This document shows positions 42,996 through 51,899 of a stretch of DNA of 64,000 nt, in pieces. Both the position numbers and the translations under genes were made by a program. Source of the DNA: Caenibius tardaugens NBRC 16725 (GTDB lineage Bacteria; Pseudomonadota; Alphaproteobacteria; Sphingomonadales; Sphingomonadaceae); NCBI RefSeq assembly GCF_003860345.1, contig NZ_CP034179.1, positions 558,001 through 622,000 of the forward strand, written 5' to 3'. Positions within the stretch are counted from its first letter, which is position 1, and every line of letters starts with the position of its first letter. Under the pieces are notes generated by a model that ran no database searches, had not been told where the DNA came from, and saw only the letters and a program-made list of their open reading frames with translations.

Positions 42996-43862
42996 TCACC
43001 TCTTCGCGTCGACGCCGCGGGAACGTTCCGACAGCGCCCTGACCATGAGTTCAACCAGAACCCCTATGGCACCCGCAGCTTCCCACGCATAGAGCGAGGT
43101 TGCCATCGGGCCATCAACGGCGAACGCATGACAGGGTCGCACATCATAGGCGCTGGCCGCAATAACCGGGATCAAAGAAAGTCCCAGCCCCACTTCCACG
43201 GCCACCAGAACGCTATCCAGGCTGTTGCCCGTGAAAGAGACATACCATTGGCGCTGTTCGCTTTCCAGGCGGGCGAACATTTCTTCGCGATACAGCCCCC
43301 CCACAGGGAACGTGACCAACGGCAGGGGATCACCCCATTCTTTCGTTATACGCGCGCTCTCGAACCAGCCGATCACTTCCGGGAAACTCGCGATGCAATC
43401 CGCAGCAGGCGCCTGCTCCTTTACCACCACGACATCGAACTCCCCCGCGCGATAGCGCCTGGTCAGGTCACGGCTTAGGCCCGCCGTAACATCCAGCCGA
43501 ATCTCCGGATGCTGCTGCGCAAAAAACGCAAAAACCTCGCTCATTGTGGCAACCGCGATATCATCGGGTAAACCGATACGCACCGGGATTGCCCCCATCG
43601 GATCCGCCAGCCGCAGTTCCGCCTCTTCATGCAAGGCCAGTATACGCCGCGCGTAGCAGAGCAGACGCTCCCCCGCTTCGGTCGGACGTGGCGGACGTGA
43701 ACCCCGCTGCACCAGCACATGCCCCACGGCTTCTTCCAGACGACTCAACTGCTGACTTATCGTGGACTGCGTGGTGTGCAACCGCTCCGCAGCAGCGGTA
43801 AATCCGCCGGAATCCACTATAACCACGAAGGCACGAAGAAGGCGCGGATCAAGCATCCACAT
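42996..43862 (-). CDS. LysR-family transcriptional regulator
   Basis: A 288-residue LysR regulator. The N-terminal helix-turn-helix is LRAFVVIVDSGGFTAAAERL then HTTQSTISQQLSRLEEAV, and the effector-binding domain (about 90-280) has the usual alternating strands (PVRIGLPDDIAVATM). It precedes the double-TetR gene by 3 bp and the two form an operon. It is divergent from the deaminase at 44158 across a 295 bp AT-rich region; LysR genes often control the divergent neighbour. The C-terminal part shows a shorter, GLSLIPVIAASAYDV-type strand; nothing missing. Effector not predictable. Confidence 0.93.
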   Translation of the reverse strand: MWMLDPRLLRAFVVIVDSGGFTAAAERLHTTQSTISQQLSRLEEAVGHVLVQRGSRPPRPTEAGERLLCYARRILALHEEAELRLADPMGAIPVRIGLPDDIAVATMSEVFAFFAQQHPEIRLDVTAGLSRDLTRRYRAGEFDVVVVKEQAPAADCIASFPEVIGWFESARITKEWGDPLPLVTFPVGGLYREEMFARLESEQRQWYVSFTGNSLDSVLVAVEVGLGLSLIPVIAASAYDVRPCHAFAVDGPMATSLYAWEAAGAIGVLVELMVRALSERSRGVDAKR

Positions 43863-44157
43863 CGACTCCTCAGAAAGGAATAAGATAACTAATTTAATTT
43901 AAAGTATTATTTTTCTGTATTTTGCCCATGCATGACCTTCATCATCATATTTAATTTCATGACATGGCAGAAAATAATTATCATTCTGACGCACATTCGT
44001 CAGCACTGATTTGAGACAAAACTCGGGATTACGCCCCCTTTCAACATCCACCAGAATTTTCACAATTGGAAAATAAATCATTGCAAATGCAAGATTTTTA
44101 ATCTTCTTTGCGCCTATCCGCCTGTGATGCCCTTCATCGAAAGGATCGCGTTTTCAT
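43863..44157. other. AT-rich intergenic region (295 bp)
   Basis: This gap is much richer in A and T than its surroundings. It must contain the divergent promoters of the LysR and deaminase genes. A 14 of 19 match to the classical Fur box (43970-43988) is present, but in such AT-rich sequence it may be chance. A 60-codon open frame (43899-44081, minus) has no family resemblance and no clear ribosome site. No hairpin or RNA gene was recognised. Confidence 0.55.
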
Positions 44158-44655
44158 ATGGATATTCAACGCCGTTTTCTGCGAGAGGCAATCGGACTGG
44201 CCTATTCCAACGTCGCCAAAGGGGGGCGTCCGTTTGGCGCGGTCATCGCCAGGCACGGCAAAGCTGTTGCGATCGGGGTCAACACAATCAACGTCACGCA
44301 CGATCCCACTGCGCACGCAGAAATGAACGCCTTGCGTGAGGCGAGCCAGGTCTTGCAAACTTCTGATCTCACGGGTTGTGAAGTCTATGCCAGCGGGCAG
44401 CCATGCCCGATGTGCATGGCGGCCATGCGCATGGCCGGGGTCACAAGCGTAACCTACGCCTATTCCAACGAAGACGCGGCCCCCTTTGGCCTGTCGACCA
44501 ATGCCCTCTATGCTGAACTGGCGAAGCCTTTCGTTGACCAGTCAATGGCCATCAACCACGTGCCCGAACGCTTCGACACGCATCCCGATCTTTACGCAGA
44601 ATGGATTCGACGTGAGGCGCGAAAGACCCAGATGGTCCAAGTCACCCAGGTCTGA
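44158..44655 (+). CDS. nucleoside/base deaminase (CDA-fold)
   Basis: A 165-residue zinc deaminase of the guanine-deaminase / tRNA-adenosine-deaminase-like type. The zinc motif is THAHAE-like TAHAE (His53, Glu55) with PCPMC (Cys83, Cys86). A downstream NEDAAPFGLSTN segment and an extended C-terminus fit guanine or cytosine-type nucleobase deaminases rather than TadA. The ATG at 44158 has weak upstream ribosome signals. It is divergent from LysR (42996) and followed by a GGGGC/GCCCC hairpin. Likely salvages or catabolises a purine base; substrate uncertain. Confidence 0.9.
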   Translation: MDIQRRFLREAIGLAYSNVAKGGRPFGAVIARHGKAVAIGVNTINVTHDPTAHAEMNALREASQVLQTSDLTGCEVYASGQPCPMCMAAMRMAGVTSVTYAYSNEDAAPFGLSTNALYAELAKPFVDQSMAINHVPERFDTHPDLYAEWIRREARKTQMVQVTQV

Positions 44656-44667
44656 AAACGCACAAAC

Positions 44668-44702
44668 GGGGCTGCAGCCATGCGCGCCGCCCCTCCTTTT
44701 CC
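44668..44702 (+). terminator. probable terminator of the deaminase gene
   Basis: GGGGC (44668-44672) pairs with GCCCC (44689-44693), with extra inner GC pairing, followed by TCCTTTTCC. It starts 12 bp after the deaminase stop. Confidence 0.6.
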
Positions 44703-44706
44703 AACG

Positions 44707-44753
44707 ATGCCGAAGGAGTATCTGCCGCTGTCGGCCAGAGTCCCCTTCGGCAT
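44707..44753 (-). terminator. hairpin after the aldolase operon
   Basis: ATGCCGAAGG (44707-44716) pairs with CCTTCGGCAT (44744-44753), a 10 bp perfect stem enclosing a second GCC/GGC hairpin. It lies just beyond the stop of the aldolase gene (minus strand). No long T tract is present. Confidence 0.55.
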
Positions 44754-44762
44754 AGCGTCCTA

Positions 44763-45803
44763 TCAGTTTGCCTGTTCCTTGAGCATATCGAGAGCGACAT
44801 CGACGATCATGTCTTCCTGTCCGCCGACCATCTTGCGGCGGCCGAGTTCGACGAGGATCGCACGGGTGTCGAGGCCGTAGGTTTCCGCTGCCTTCTCCGC
44901 ATGGCGCAGGAAGCTCGAGTAGACCCCGGCATAACCCAGCGCCAGCGTCTCGCGGTCCACCCGCACCGGGCGGTCCTGCAGCGGGCGGACAAGGTCTTCG
45001 GCCGCATCCATCAACGCCATGACATCGCAGCCATGGTTCCAGCCCTTGCGATCCGCTGCCGCAATGAACACTTCCAGCGGCGCATTGCCAGCACCGGCAC
45101 CCATGCCGGCAAGGCTGGCGTCGATACGCACCGCGCCTTCCTGCGCGGCCACCAGCGAGTTCGCCACGCCCAGGCTGAGGTTGTGGTGCGCGTGGATGCC
45201 GCGCTGCGTTTCCGGCTTCAGCACCCGGTCATAGGCCTGAAGGCGATCACGCACCCCGTCCATGTCGAGCGCACCGCCGCTGTCCGTCACATAGACGCAC
45301 TGCACGCCGTAGCTTTCCATCAGCAGCGCCTGCTGCGCCAGTGCTTCGGCATCGATCATGTGGCTCATCATCAGGAAGCCCGAGACATCCATACCCAGAT
45401 CGCGCGCGATCCCGATATGCTGCTTCGATACGTCCGCTTCGGTGCAATGCGTTGCCACGCGCACCGAACGCACACCCAGATCATAGGCGCGCTTCAGTTC
45501 TTCCACCGTGCCCACACCGGGCAGGATCAGCGTGGTCAGAACGCTCTTTTCCAGAACTTCGGCCACCGCACCGATCCATTCCCAATCGGTGTGCGCGCCA
45601 AAGCCGTAGTTGAAGCTGGCGCCCGAAAGCCCGTCGCCATGCGCCACCTCGATTGCGTCCACGCCTGCCTGATCAAGCGCCCTGGCAATCGCCTGCACGT
45701 GATCGATGCCATACATGTGGCGGATGGCGTGCATGCCATCGCGCAGCGTCACGTCCTGGATGTAAAGCTTGTCGCCTGCTTCGACGTTGAGTTTACCGGT
45801 CAT
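44763..45803 (-). CDS. dmpG: 4-hydroxy-2-oxovalerate aldolase
   Basis: A 346-residue aldolase, the usual size for DmpG/MhpE. It cleaves 4-hydroxy-2-oxovalerate to pyruvate and acetaldehyde, the last carbon-carbon cut in meta-cleavage and related aromatic routes. DREAM-type barrel motifs are [14 protein letters not shown] (active-site Arg/Asp and metal Asp), [11 protein letters not shown] (metal His pair) and the EVAHGDGL segment. The partner dehydrogenase gene lies 13 bp upstream, and the two proteins form a channelled complex. Regulation is probably by the divergent IclR at 46892. No ring-cleavage dioxygenase or hydratase lies in the window. Confidence 0.96.
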   Translation of the reverse strand: MTGKLNVEAGDKLYIQDVTLRDGMHAIRHMYGIDHVQAIARALDQAGVDAIEVAHGDGLSGASFNYGFGAHTDWEWIGAVAEVLEKSVLTTLILPGVGTVEELKRAYDLGVRSVRVATHCTEADVSKQHIGIARDLGMDVSGFLMMSHMIDAEALAQQALLMESYGVQCVYVTDSGGALDMDGVRDRLQAYDRVLKPETQRGIHAHHNLSLGVANSLVAAQEGAVRIDASLAGMGAGAGNAPLEVFIAAADRKGWNHGCDVMALMDAAEDLVRPLQDRPVRVDRETLALGYAGVYSSFLRHAEKAAETYGLDTRAILVELGRRKMVGGQEDMIVDVALDMLKEQAN

Positions 45804-45816
45804 TGTCTGGATCTCC

Positions 45817-46758
45817 TCAAGCGTTCGCCGCAGCAGCCAGACGGCGCTGTGCCAGCAGTTCGCCCGTGGCCTTGGCGGCCGCGGTCATGATGTCGAGATT
45901 GCCCGAATAGCTGGGCAGGTAATCGCCTGCGCCTTCCACTTCGAGCATGATCATCGTCTTGATGCCGGTGAACTCGCCCATGCCGGGGATCTTCAGCTTG
46001 TTGTTGTCGCCAAAGCGTTCAAACTGCACTTCCTGCTTCAGACGGTAGCCGGGGACGTACTTCTGCACTTCGGCCGCCATCTCCTTGACCGACTGGCGGA
46101 TCGCTTCTTCGTCCGCGCCTTCCGACAGCGTGAAGACCGTATCGCGCATGATCATCGGCGGTTCGGCAGGGTTCAAAATGATGATCGCCTTGCCCTTGGT
46201 CGCGCCGCCGACCTTTTCGATGGCATTGGCCGTGGTGCGGGTGAACTCGTCGATATTGGCACGCGTGCCCGGCCCTGCCGAACGCGAGGACACCGAAGCG
46301 ACGATTTCTGCGTAGTGGACCTTGGCCACGCGGCTGACGGCCGCGACCATCGGGATCGTCGCCTGCCCGCCGCAAGTCACCATGTTGACGTTGGGCGCAT
46401 CGAGGTTCTCGGTCATGTTGACCGGCGGAATGGTGAAGGGGCCAATCGCGGCAGGCGTCAGGTCGACCACCTGAATGCCATCGGCGCGCAGCGCCTCGTC
46501 ATGAACCTTGTGGGCATAGGCGCTGGTCGCATCGAAGGCGATCCCGATTTCAGGATAGACCGACAGCTTCTTCAGCCCCTCGATCCCTTCGTGCGTCGTC
46601 GCAATCCCGTGCGAACGCGCCATCGCCAGACCTTCGCTCGCCTCGTCAATCCCAACAACCGCAACCAGTTCCATGTTCTGCGGGTTCTTGATCATCTTCA
46701 TCATCAAATCGGTGCCAATGTTACCCGACCCGATAATCGCTGCCTTCACTCGTGACAT
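45817..46758 (-). CDS. dmpF: acetaldehyde dehydrogenase (acetylating)
   Basis: A 313-residue acylating dehydrogenase, the normal DmpF/MhpF size. It converts acetaldehyde, NAD+ and CoA to acetyl-CoA. The NAD motif is [11 protein letters not shown] (8-18), and catalytic Cys129 is in [11 protein letters not shown]. The C-terminal dimerisation part contains the usual [13 protein letters not shown] chose ATG 46758, with a GGAGG-type site before it; an upstream ATG at 46824 adds 22 residues not seen in the family. It precedes the aldolase gene by 13 bp and is divergent from an IclR regulator. Order dehydrogenase-aldolase is typical. Confidence 0.96.
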   Translation of the reverse strand: MSRVKAAIIGSGNIGTDLMMKMIKNPQNMELVAVVGIDEASEGLAMARSHGIATTHEGIEGLKKLSVYPEIGIAFDATSAYAHKVHDEALRADGIQVVDLTPAAIGPFTIPPVNMTENLDAPNVNMVTCGGQATIPMVAAVSRVAKVHYAEIVASVSSRSAGPGTRANIDEFTRTTANAIEKVGGATKGKAIIILNPAEPPMIMRDTVFTLSEGADEEAIRQSVKEMAAEVQKYVPGYRLKQEVQFERFGDNNKLKIPGMGEFTGIKTMIMLEVEGAGDYLPSYSGNLDIMTAAAKATGELLAQRRLAAAANA

Positions 46759-46881
46759 CGCTGTCCTCCATCTCTCATCCCGCGTGACAACCAAGTGCTC
46801 TGACCATCGATAGCCCGCGTGCAATCACTGCGCGCATGTAGGAGGCTGGCACTCTTGAATCCAGTTGCCCGACATCCCAAC

Positions 46882-46898
46882 TTCTCAATATATGAGAA
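46882..46898. promoter_or_regulatory. palindrome overlapping the IclR start
   Basis: TTCTCA (46882-46887) and TGAGAA (46893-46898) are perfect 6 bp arms with a 5 bp spacer. It lies between the divergent dmpF and iclR genes and covers the likely IclR start codon (46892), so binding could block both transcription units. Confidence 0.55.
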
Positions 46899-47653
46899 AT
46901 AGTATTCCTCTCCTGTCCTCCTTGCGGCGCAGCCTGGCCATGCTCGAGGCCGTGATTGCCGACGGGGGCGAACATTCGGTGTCCACGATTGCCCGCCGGA
47001 TCGGCACGCCCATTGCCACCGCGCATCGGCAAGTGGCGACATTGATTGTGGAAGGTTATCTCACGCCGACCCGCGGCGGTAGGCATATCGCCGGACCAAG
47101 GCTGCTCGACCTGCTGCACAAGCTGGATGAAAAGCAGGTCATCGCCAATGTCGCCGCACCGGTATTGCAACAGCTTGGCAGCCGCCTGCGCGCGGTGGTG
47201 CAACTGGGTACGTTCGAAAACGACATGGTGACCTACCGGATCAAGGCCGGACAGGGTGCCGCCACGCTGTTCACCAAAGTCGGGATGCAACTGGAAGCCT
47301 ATTGTTCCGGCATCGGCAAAGTCCTGCTGGCCAACCTGCCTGAGGAACAGTTGCGCGGCTATCTTGCCACCGGCCCTTTTGTACCGCTGACGGATCGCAC
47401 CATCACCGATCCTGCGCAGCTTTCCCAGGAACTGGAACGGGTCCGGAATCAGGGTATCGCGATCGACGATGGTGAGATTGCGGAAGGCCTCTTTTGCATC
47501 GCCGCGCCGATCCGCATGCCCGATGGCAGGGTTCCGGCGGCGATTTCGATTTCCCGCAACATCGCACAGGTTACCCCCGCCCATGAAGAGAGCGTGCGTG
47601 CCTTGCTGATGGATGCCGCACAGACCATCGAAAAACGCATTCGTTCAGCCTGA
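46892..47653 (+). CDS. IclR-family transcriptional regulator
   Basis: A 253-residue regulator. The N-terminal winged helix (SLRRSLAMLEAVIADGG then IARRIGTPIATAHRQVATL) is followed by the IclR effector domain (about 80-250) with GAATLFTKVGMQLEAYCSGIGKVLLA-like text (CSGIGKVLLANLPEEQL) and ISISRN near the end. The start is uncertain: ATG 46892 is used here, TTG 46865 is possible. It is divergent from dmpF and likely controls the dmpFG operon, with self-control through the palindrome at 46882-46898. Convergent with metB by 7 bp. Confidence 0.9.
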   Translation: MRNSIPLLSSLRRSLAMLEAVIADGGEHSVSTIARRIGTPIATAHRQVATLIVEGYLTPTRGGRHIAGPRLLDLLHKLDEKQVIANVAAPVLQQLGSRLRAVVQLGTFENDMVTYRIKAGQGAATLFTKVGMQLEAYCSGIGKVLLANLPEEQLRGYLATGPFVPLTDRTITDPAQLSQELERVRNQGIAIDDGEIAEGLFCIAAPIRMPDGRVPAAISISRNIAQVTPAHEESVRALLMDAAQTIEKRIRSA

Positions 47654-47660
47654 TCGCATC

Positions 47661-48827
47661 TCAGTTGGAGCAAGCAGCAAGGCCCGCTTCCAGCCCCGCG
47701 ATCAAATCCTCTTGCGCTTCCAGCCCGATCGACAGCCGCAGCAGGCTATCGCCAATCCCGGCAATGGCACGCGCATCTTCACCCATATCGGCATGGGTCA
47801 TGGTTGCCGGGTGCGCCACGAGGCTTTCCACACCGCCCAGCGATTCCGCCAGCGTCAGCACATCGAACGCGCCAACAAATTGCTTTGCGGCGGCCCCACC
47901 GCCACGCAGATCGAAGCTTAACATCGCACCGAAACCGCTTTGCTGGCGCGCGGCAAGCGCGTGGCCCGGATGCGATTCAAGGCCCGGATAGTGCACGCGT
48001 TCCACCGCCGCATGGCCTTCCAGATACCGTGCGATAGCCATGGCATTGGCCTGCGCGCGCTCCATCCGCACGAACAGGGTCCGCAACCCCCGCAAGGTCA
48101 GCCATGCATCGAACGGCGCGCCGGTGGTACCCACTACATTGGCCCAGTAACGCAGTTGTTCCGCCCGTTCGGCATTACTCGCAACCACCGCCCCACCGAT
48201 CACATCCGAATGGCCGTTGAGATACTTGGTCGTCGAATGGATCACATAGTCCGCGCCGAGCGACAGGGGGCGTTGCAAGGCGGGGGACAGAAATGTGTTG
48301 TCCACCCCGACCAGAGCGCCCGCAGCATGGGCCTTTTCCGACAATGCGGCGATATCCGCGATCCGCATCAACGGATTGCTCGGCGTTTCGATCAGCACCA
48401 GTGTCGGCCGCCCATCCAGCGCGGCATCGAATGCCACGGCATCGCGCTGGTCAACCAGCCGCAAGGAAAACTGCCCCAGTGCCGCGCGCGCCTTAAGCAA
48501 ACGCATGGTGCCGCCATAGCAATCGTTGGGGGCGATCACGATATCGTCGGGCCTGAGTTGCCCGACCAGCAGATCGATGGCGGCCATCCCGCTCGACGTC
48601 ACCACCGCGCCTGCCCCGCCTTCCAGCCGGGCGAGCGCATCGGCCAGCATATCACGGGTGGGATTACCGGCCCGGCCATAGTCGTAAGTGCGCGGTTGCT
48701 CGAACCCGGCGAATTCAAAGGTGCTCGACAAGACCAGAGGTGGCGTCACGGCACCGAATGCCGTGTCGCTGGCCACTCCGTGCGTGGCAGCGATCGTTTC
48801 GGGGTGCAGCGGATACTTGGCGGTCAT
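47661..48827 (-). CDS. metB: cystathionine gamma-synthase (trans-sulfuration PLP enzyme)
   Basis: A 388-residue PLP enzyme of the Cys/Met metabolism family. The PLP lysine is in HSTTKYLNGHSDV, the tyrosine/arginine motif is YDYGRAGNPTRD (YSR-type), and RYWANVVGTTGAPFDAWLTL and RGLRTLFVRM match the MetB group. It joins O-acyl-homoserine and cysteine to cystathionine; lyase activity is possible in this family. I chose ATG 48827, with AGGAAG about 8 bases before it; earlier in-frame starts extend past the family's N-terminus. It is divergent from the unknown gene at 48974. No metabolic link to the catabolic genes is seen. Confidence 0.92.
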   Translation of the reverse strand: MTAKYPLHPETIAATHGVASDTAFGAVTPPLVLSSTFEFAGFEQPRTYDYGRAGNPTRDMLADALARLEGGAGAVVTSSGMAAIDLLVGQLRPDDIVIAPNDCYGGTMRLLKARAALGQFSLRLVDQRDAVAFDAALDGRPTLVLIETPSNPLMRIADIAALSEKAHAAGALVGVDNTFLSPALQRPLSLGADYVIHSTTKYLNGHSDVIGGAVVASNAERAEQLRYWANVVGTTGAPFDAWLTLRGLRTLFVRMERAQANAMAIARYLEGHAAVERVHYPGLESHPGHALAARQQSGFGAMLSFDLRGGGAAAKQFVGAFDVLTLAESLGGVESLVAHPATMTHADMGEDARAIAGIGDSLLRLSIGLEAQEDLIAGLEAGLAACSN

Positions 48828-48973
48828 CACTTTGCTTCCTGACGCGAGCATCATTCCGCACCTGCCCTGCAAAAATCAAAAGAAATATGCGTAGGCCGCC
48901 ATGAGTGGTAAATTTCCTCGCATATCCTCGGCCCACCCGCGCCCTGACCGGGCCAGCGCAAGGGAGAAGACAC

Positions 48974-49477
48974 ATGCCCGATGACGAACCATCCTCGCCC
49001 GTATGCTACGCGAATGAGGCCGATGCGATCTACATGGGCTACGCTGGTCGGGACGAACTGATCGCCGCGCTGACCGAATTGCTGGAGGCGGAACGCGCAG
49101 GGGACAGAATTGCCCATGCCAGCACCAAGGATGCGCCCGATACCGGCTATGGTGACCTGATGCGCGCGGTGCGTGGCGACGAAGCGCATTGGTGCGCCAT
49201 GCTGGCGCGCTATCTCAAACGGCTGGATGCCACGGTATCCACGCGATGCGGCGCCTTTCATCAAAAGGCGATGGCGATTGCCGATCCCTGGGAACGCCTC
49301 GCGTTTCTCAATCGCGGCCAGCAATGGGTCGTCCGCAAGCTGGAAACGCTGATGCCACGCGTGCGGGATGATGGTCTCTACGCCGATCTGCGCAAAATGC
49401 GCGACAGCCATCGGGTCAACATCACCATGGCAGAAATGCTGCTGAACAGCCCGGATGGCCCGTCCACACCCGCCTAA
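48974..49477 (+). CDS. conserved protein of unknown function
   Basis: A 167-residue, mostly helical protein with helices (ELIAALTELLEAERAGDRIA, WCAMLARYLKRLDA, RLAFLNRGQQWVVRKLETLM) and conserved-looking Glu/His (AERAGDRIA, GDEAHWCAM) that give it a ferritin-like look. I do not recognise a named family with confidence. I chose ATG 48974 because AGGGAGA lies 8 bases before it. Its stop codon overlaps that of the ApbE gene on the other strand by 4 bp. It is divergent from metB with a 146 bp gap. A metal or redox role would be speculation. Confidence 0.75.
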   Translation: MPDDEPSSPVCYANEADAIYMGYAGRDELIAALTELLEAERAGDRIAHASTKDAPDTGYGDLMRAVRGDEAHWCAMLARYLKRLDATVSTRCGAFHQKAMAIADPWERLAFLNRGQQWVVRKLETLMPRVRDDGLYADLRKMRDSHRVNITMAEMLLNSPDGPSTPA

Positions 49478-50487
49478 CTTATGCTGTCATCGGCCCAATG
49501 CCGCCAGGCCGCGCTGCACACCGTGCCATCGGCCGAAACCATGCGTGCGGGGATACCATGGGCATCGGCAAAGGCCAGACCATGATCAGGGCCAAGCACC
49601 ATGATGACCGTCGCCAGCGCGTCGGCCTGCATGCAACCTTGATGCAGGACAGTTGCTGACAGCATGTAATCAGACAGGGGAACCGCCCCCACCGGATCAA
49701 GGCTGTGCGACCAGGATCGCCCTTCTGCACTGCGGCGGCGGCGATAATTGCCGGAGGTTGCGATCGACCATCCCGTCAGCGCGACGCGAGCATGGATGGC
49801 GGTGCTGCCTGGCGGGATATCGATATCAACCCACCATGGCAGGCCATCGGCCTGCACCCCCGCCCCACGCAGTTCCCCGCCGATTTCCAGCAAGGCATGG
49901 CGAATGCCTGCCTGTTCCAGTTGCCGCATACCGTAATCGACCGCAAAGCCCTTGGCGATCCCGGACAGGTCCAGCCGCAATCCGCCCGGTTGCAGAATGT
50001 GCCTGCCGGTCTCGTCCTGTTGCAGATCGGCCCAGCGATAACGCGTGGCTTCCTTGCCGGGCGTGGGCAGCCACCCCGGTGCAGGCCCGGCGCCAAACCC
50101 CCACTGTTCGCTGACCTCACCCAGAGTGGGATCGAACGCACCGCCGCTTGCGGCCGCGATCTGCACAGCACAATCGAGAACGTAGGCAAATTCAGCAGAG
50201 ATCGGAAACACGTTGCCCGCAGGTGCCCGGTTGAACCGGCTTATCTCCGATTCCGGTTCCCACTGGCTCATCTGCGCGATGATACGATCGAAGCCCCGCA
50301 ACAGCAGCGCACGAACCACGCCGTCGTCTATCGCCGGATCGACTACTGCGGACAGCGACCAGTATGTCCCCATCGTTTCGCCATCAAGGCGCAGGGTCCG
50401 CCCGCCGGACAGCGGCTTTACGGCATCGCGTGTGATGCCGGGGGGAAGCAGCAGTTCGCCCGCTTCACCCTGATCCCCCCGCATCAT
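49474..50487 (-). CDS. apbE: FAD:protein FMN transferase (ApbE family)
   Basis: A 337-residue protein of the ApbE family. It attaches FMN from FAD to a Thr/Ser of partner proteins, usually in the periplasm. Landmarks are ETMGTYWSLS near the start, FDPTLGEVSEQWGF, GLRLDLSGIAKGFAVD, EIGGELRGAG and HSLDPVGAVPLSDYMLSATVL (substrate and metal site) plus the Asp-rich MQADALATVIMVLGPD. No clear signal peptide is seen in the chosen frame. The start is uncertain (ATG 50487 used; 25 bp after the DUF4198 stop). It is the last gene of the PepSY-DUF2271-DUF4198-ApbE operon and probably flavinylates the DUF2271 protein. Confidence 0.9.
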   Translation of the reverse strand: MMRGDQGEAGELLLPPGITRDAVKPLSGGRTLRLDGETMGTYWSLSAVVDPAIDDGVVRALLLRGFDRIIAQMSQWEPESEISRFNRAPAGNVFPISAEFAYVLDCAVQIAAASGGAFDPTLGEVSEQWGFGAGPAPGWLPTPGKEATRYRWADLQQDETGRHILQPGGLRLDLSGIAKGFAVDYGMRQLEQAGIRHALLEIGGELRGAGVQADGLPWWVDIDIPPGSTAIHARVALTGWSIATSGNYRRRRSAEGRSWSHSLDPVGAVPLSDYMLSATVLHQGCMQADALATVIMVLGPDHGLAFADAHGIPARMVSADGTVCSAAWRHWADDSIS

Positions 50488-50512
50488 TTCAAAAAGACCA
50501 GAAACCCCGCCG

Positions 50513-51325
50513 TCAGAGCGGCAGGAACTCCAGCACCGCGACATAGGATGCACGACGACCGGGCTGGCCATCCTTGCCTTCGACCGACTTGTCGGTTTCG
50601 AGGAAATACATCCCGGCGTTCTTCGCGTTCAACGTGACTTCGCCCTTGGCATCGGTGGTCAGCTTCTGGCTGCCCGCGTCATTGCGATAACGCGTCCCGC
50701 CTTCGACGAATTCGACTTCGAGCCCCGCAGCAGGCTGGCCATCGAGCAGGAACCGCATGACAGCGGCTTCACCTGCGGCCAAATCGGTCGGGTGGGTCAC
50801 CGGAATCATTTCCAGCCCCTTGCCAGTCGGCTTCAGGGCGACATCATTAGGGGCGCCCAGTGTCACAAACGTTTCGGTGCGCGAGGCGTTTTCGCTAACC
50901 TGCACTTTGGTCGCGCCCGCGGGGATCTGGGACAACTGTTCCTTCGTGCCGCGCCAACGCTGGCGTTCGCCGTTCAATTCGTATGAGCCTGCCAGACCAT
51001 CGCTGACCAGCGCCACGCGATAGGTGCCCTGCTGCTTCAGCGTCACTTCAAAGGCGCTGCGCAGCTTGCCCGACCCGATAATATCGGGCGAGACCGGATT
51101 GCCATCCGGTCCGGTAATCGTGAGATTATCCAGCGGCGTACCACGATGTTCGAACACAAACAGCTGATTGGATGTGGCCGCATCAAAACTGGCCGTGGCT
51201 TCCTGTCCGGCAAAGACGGTCATCGAAGGCAGAAGCCACCGACGATGTGCCTCGGCGGGGCTCGATGCAAGCGCGGTCAGGCCAAGCGCGAAACCTGCGG
51301 CAATCAAACTGGTTCTGGCAAACAT
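50513..51325 (-). CDS. DUF4198 periplasmic protein
   Basis: A 270-residue exported protein. A signal peptide ends near SPAEA, followed by HRRWLLPSMTVFAGQEA, the family's His-containing N-terminus after cleavage. The body is beta-rich with TYRVALVSDGLAGSYELNGE and a C-terminal segment like LTTDAKGEVTLNAKNAGMYFLE. DUF4198 proteins relate to periplasmic components of metal uptake systems and often sit near TonB receptors. It lies 34 bp after DUF2271 and 25 bp before apbE. It has no clear flavinylation motif (the DGLAGS segment lacks the acceptor), so it may bind metal or ferrisiderophore. Confidence 0.87.
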   Translation of the reverse strand: MFARTSLIAAGFALGLTALASSPAEAHRRWLLPSMTVFAGQEATASFDAATSNQLFVFEHRGTPLDNLTITGPDGNPVSPDIIGSGKLRSAFEVTLKQQGTYRVALVSDGLAGSYELNGERQRWRGTKEQLSQIPAGATKVQVSENASRTETFVTLGAPNDVALKPTGKGLEMIPVTHPTDLAAGEAAVMRFLLDGQPAAGLEVEFVEGGTRYRNDAGSQKLTTDAKGEVTLNAKNAGMYFLETDKSVEGKDGQPGRRASYVAVLEFLPL

Positions 51326-51359
51326 TATGGTGTCCTCTCGTATAGGGATGACTGATAGA

Positions 51360-51875
51360 TCAGGGCTTTACGGTAAGGGTCACCGCCCCCAGTTCAGACT
51401 GCCCCTTGGCAGACGCTGTACGGGTGCCCTTGGCCGGCCACTGGAACGGAAGGCTCAGCAGTTCGCGACCGCCGACTTCGCGTGCGGCCTCAATCTGCAA
51501 TTTGTAGGCCCCCGGCGCCAATTTGCCGAGCGGCCGGGCCCCTTCGGGGAATTTCAGAGTATAGCTTCCCGGCCCCTGGGTCGGGCCGCTGATGCCGTTC
51601 GCCGGCATGGCCAGGGTGCGCCCGGATTTGCGCCACCAGGTACGCAGATCGGGCAACCACTTGGTGCCGGCTTCCTTGCCTTTCAGATCGATATCGTACC
51701 AAACGTCGAGATTGCTCACGGCTTTCCCGTCCGCTGTCTCGATCCAGATCGCAACGTAGGGCTTGTGGTATTCGGCAACCTTCAGCCGGGGAATTTCAAC
51801 CGTGACTGTCAGTTCACCGGCCATGGCCGGTGTTGCGATCAGGCCAGTAGCGGCAAAGACAAGTGTTTTACGCAT
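51360..51875 (-). CDS. DUF2271 periplasmic protein with flavinylation-like motif
   Basis: A 171-residue exported protein. A signal peptide ends near AMAGE, then the DUF2271 pattern VTVEIPRLKVAEYHKPYVAIW, and TKWLPDLRTWWRKSG. Residues 93-99 read NGISGPT, close to the DGxSGAT motif that ApbE uses for covalent FMN attachment; Thr99 would be the acceptor. The Asp and Ala of the strict consensus are replaced by Asn and Pro, so this needs proof. It lies between the PepSY membrane gene and DUF4198 and in the same operon as apbE. It likely shuttles electrons in the periplasm for metal reduction. Confidence 0.85.
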   Translation of the reverse strand: MRKTLVFAATGLIATPAMAGELTVTVEIPRLKVAEYHKPYVAIWIETADGKAVSNLDVWYDIDLKGKEAGTKWLPDLRTWWRKSGRTLAMPANGISGPTQGPGSYTLKFPEGARPLGKLAPGAYKLQIEAAREVGGRELLSLPFQWPAKGTRTASAKGQSELGAVTLTVKP

Positions 51876-51899
51876 CGTTCGTCGTTCGTCCTTCGGCGT

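Noticed and set aside
43970-43988. 14/19 match to the Fur box in the AT-rich gap
   Set aside because: Chance matches are likely in AT-rich sequence and the neighbouring genes are not iron genes; noted only in the region entry.
43899-44081. 60-codon frame in the AT-rich gap between lysR and the deaminase
   Set aside because: No ribosome site, no family match, and AT-rich DNA of this size gives such frames by chance.
50513-51325. DGLAGS in the DUF4198 protein as a flavinylation motif
   Set aside because: The required Ser/Thr before Gly is Ala, so ApbE could not use it; the DUF2271 protein is the better candidate.
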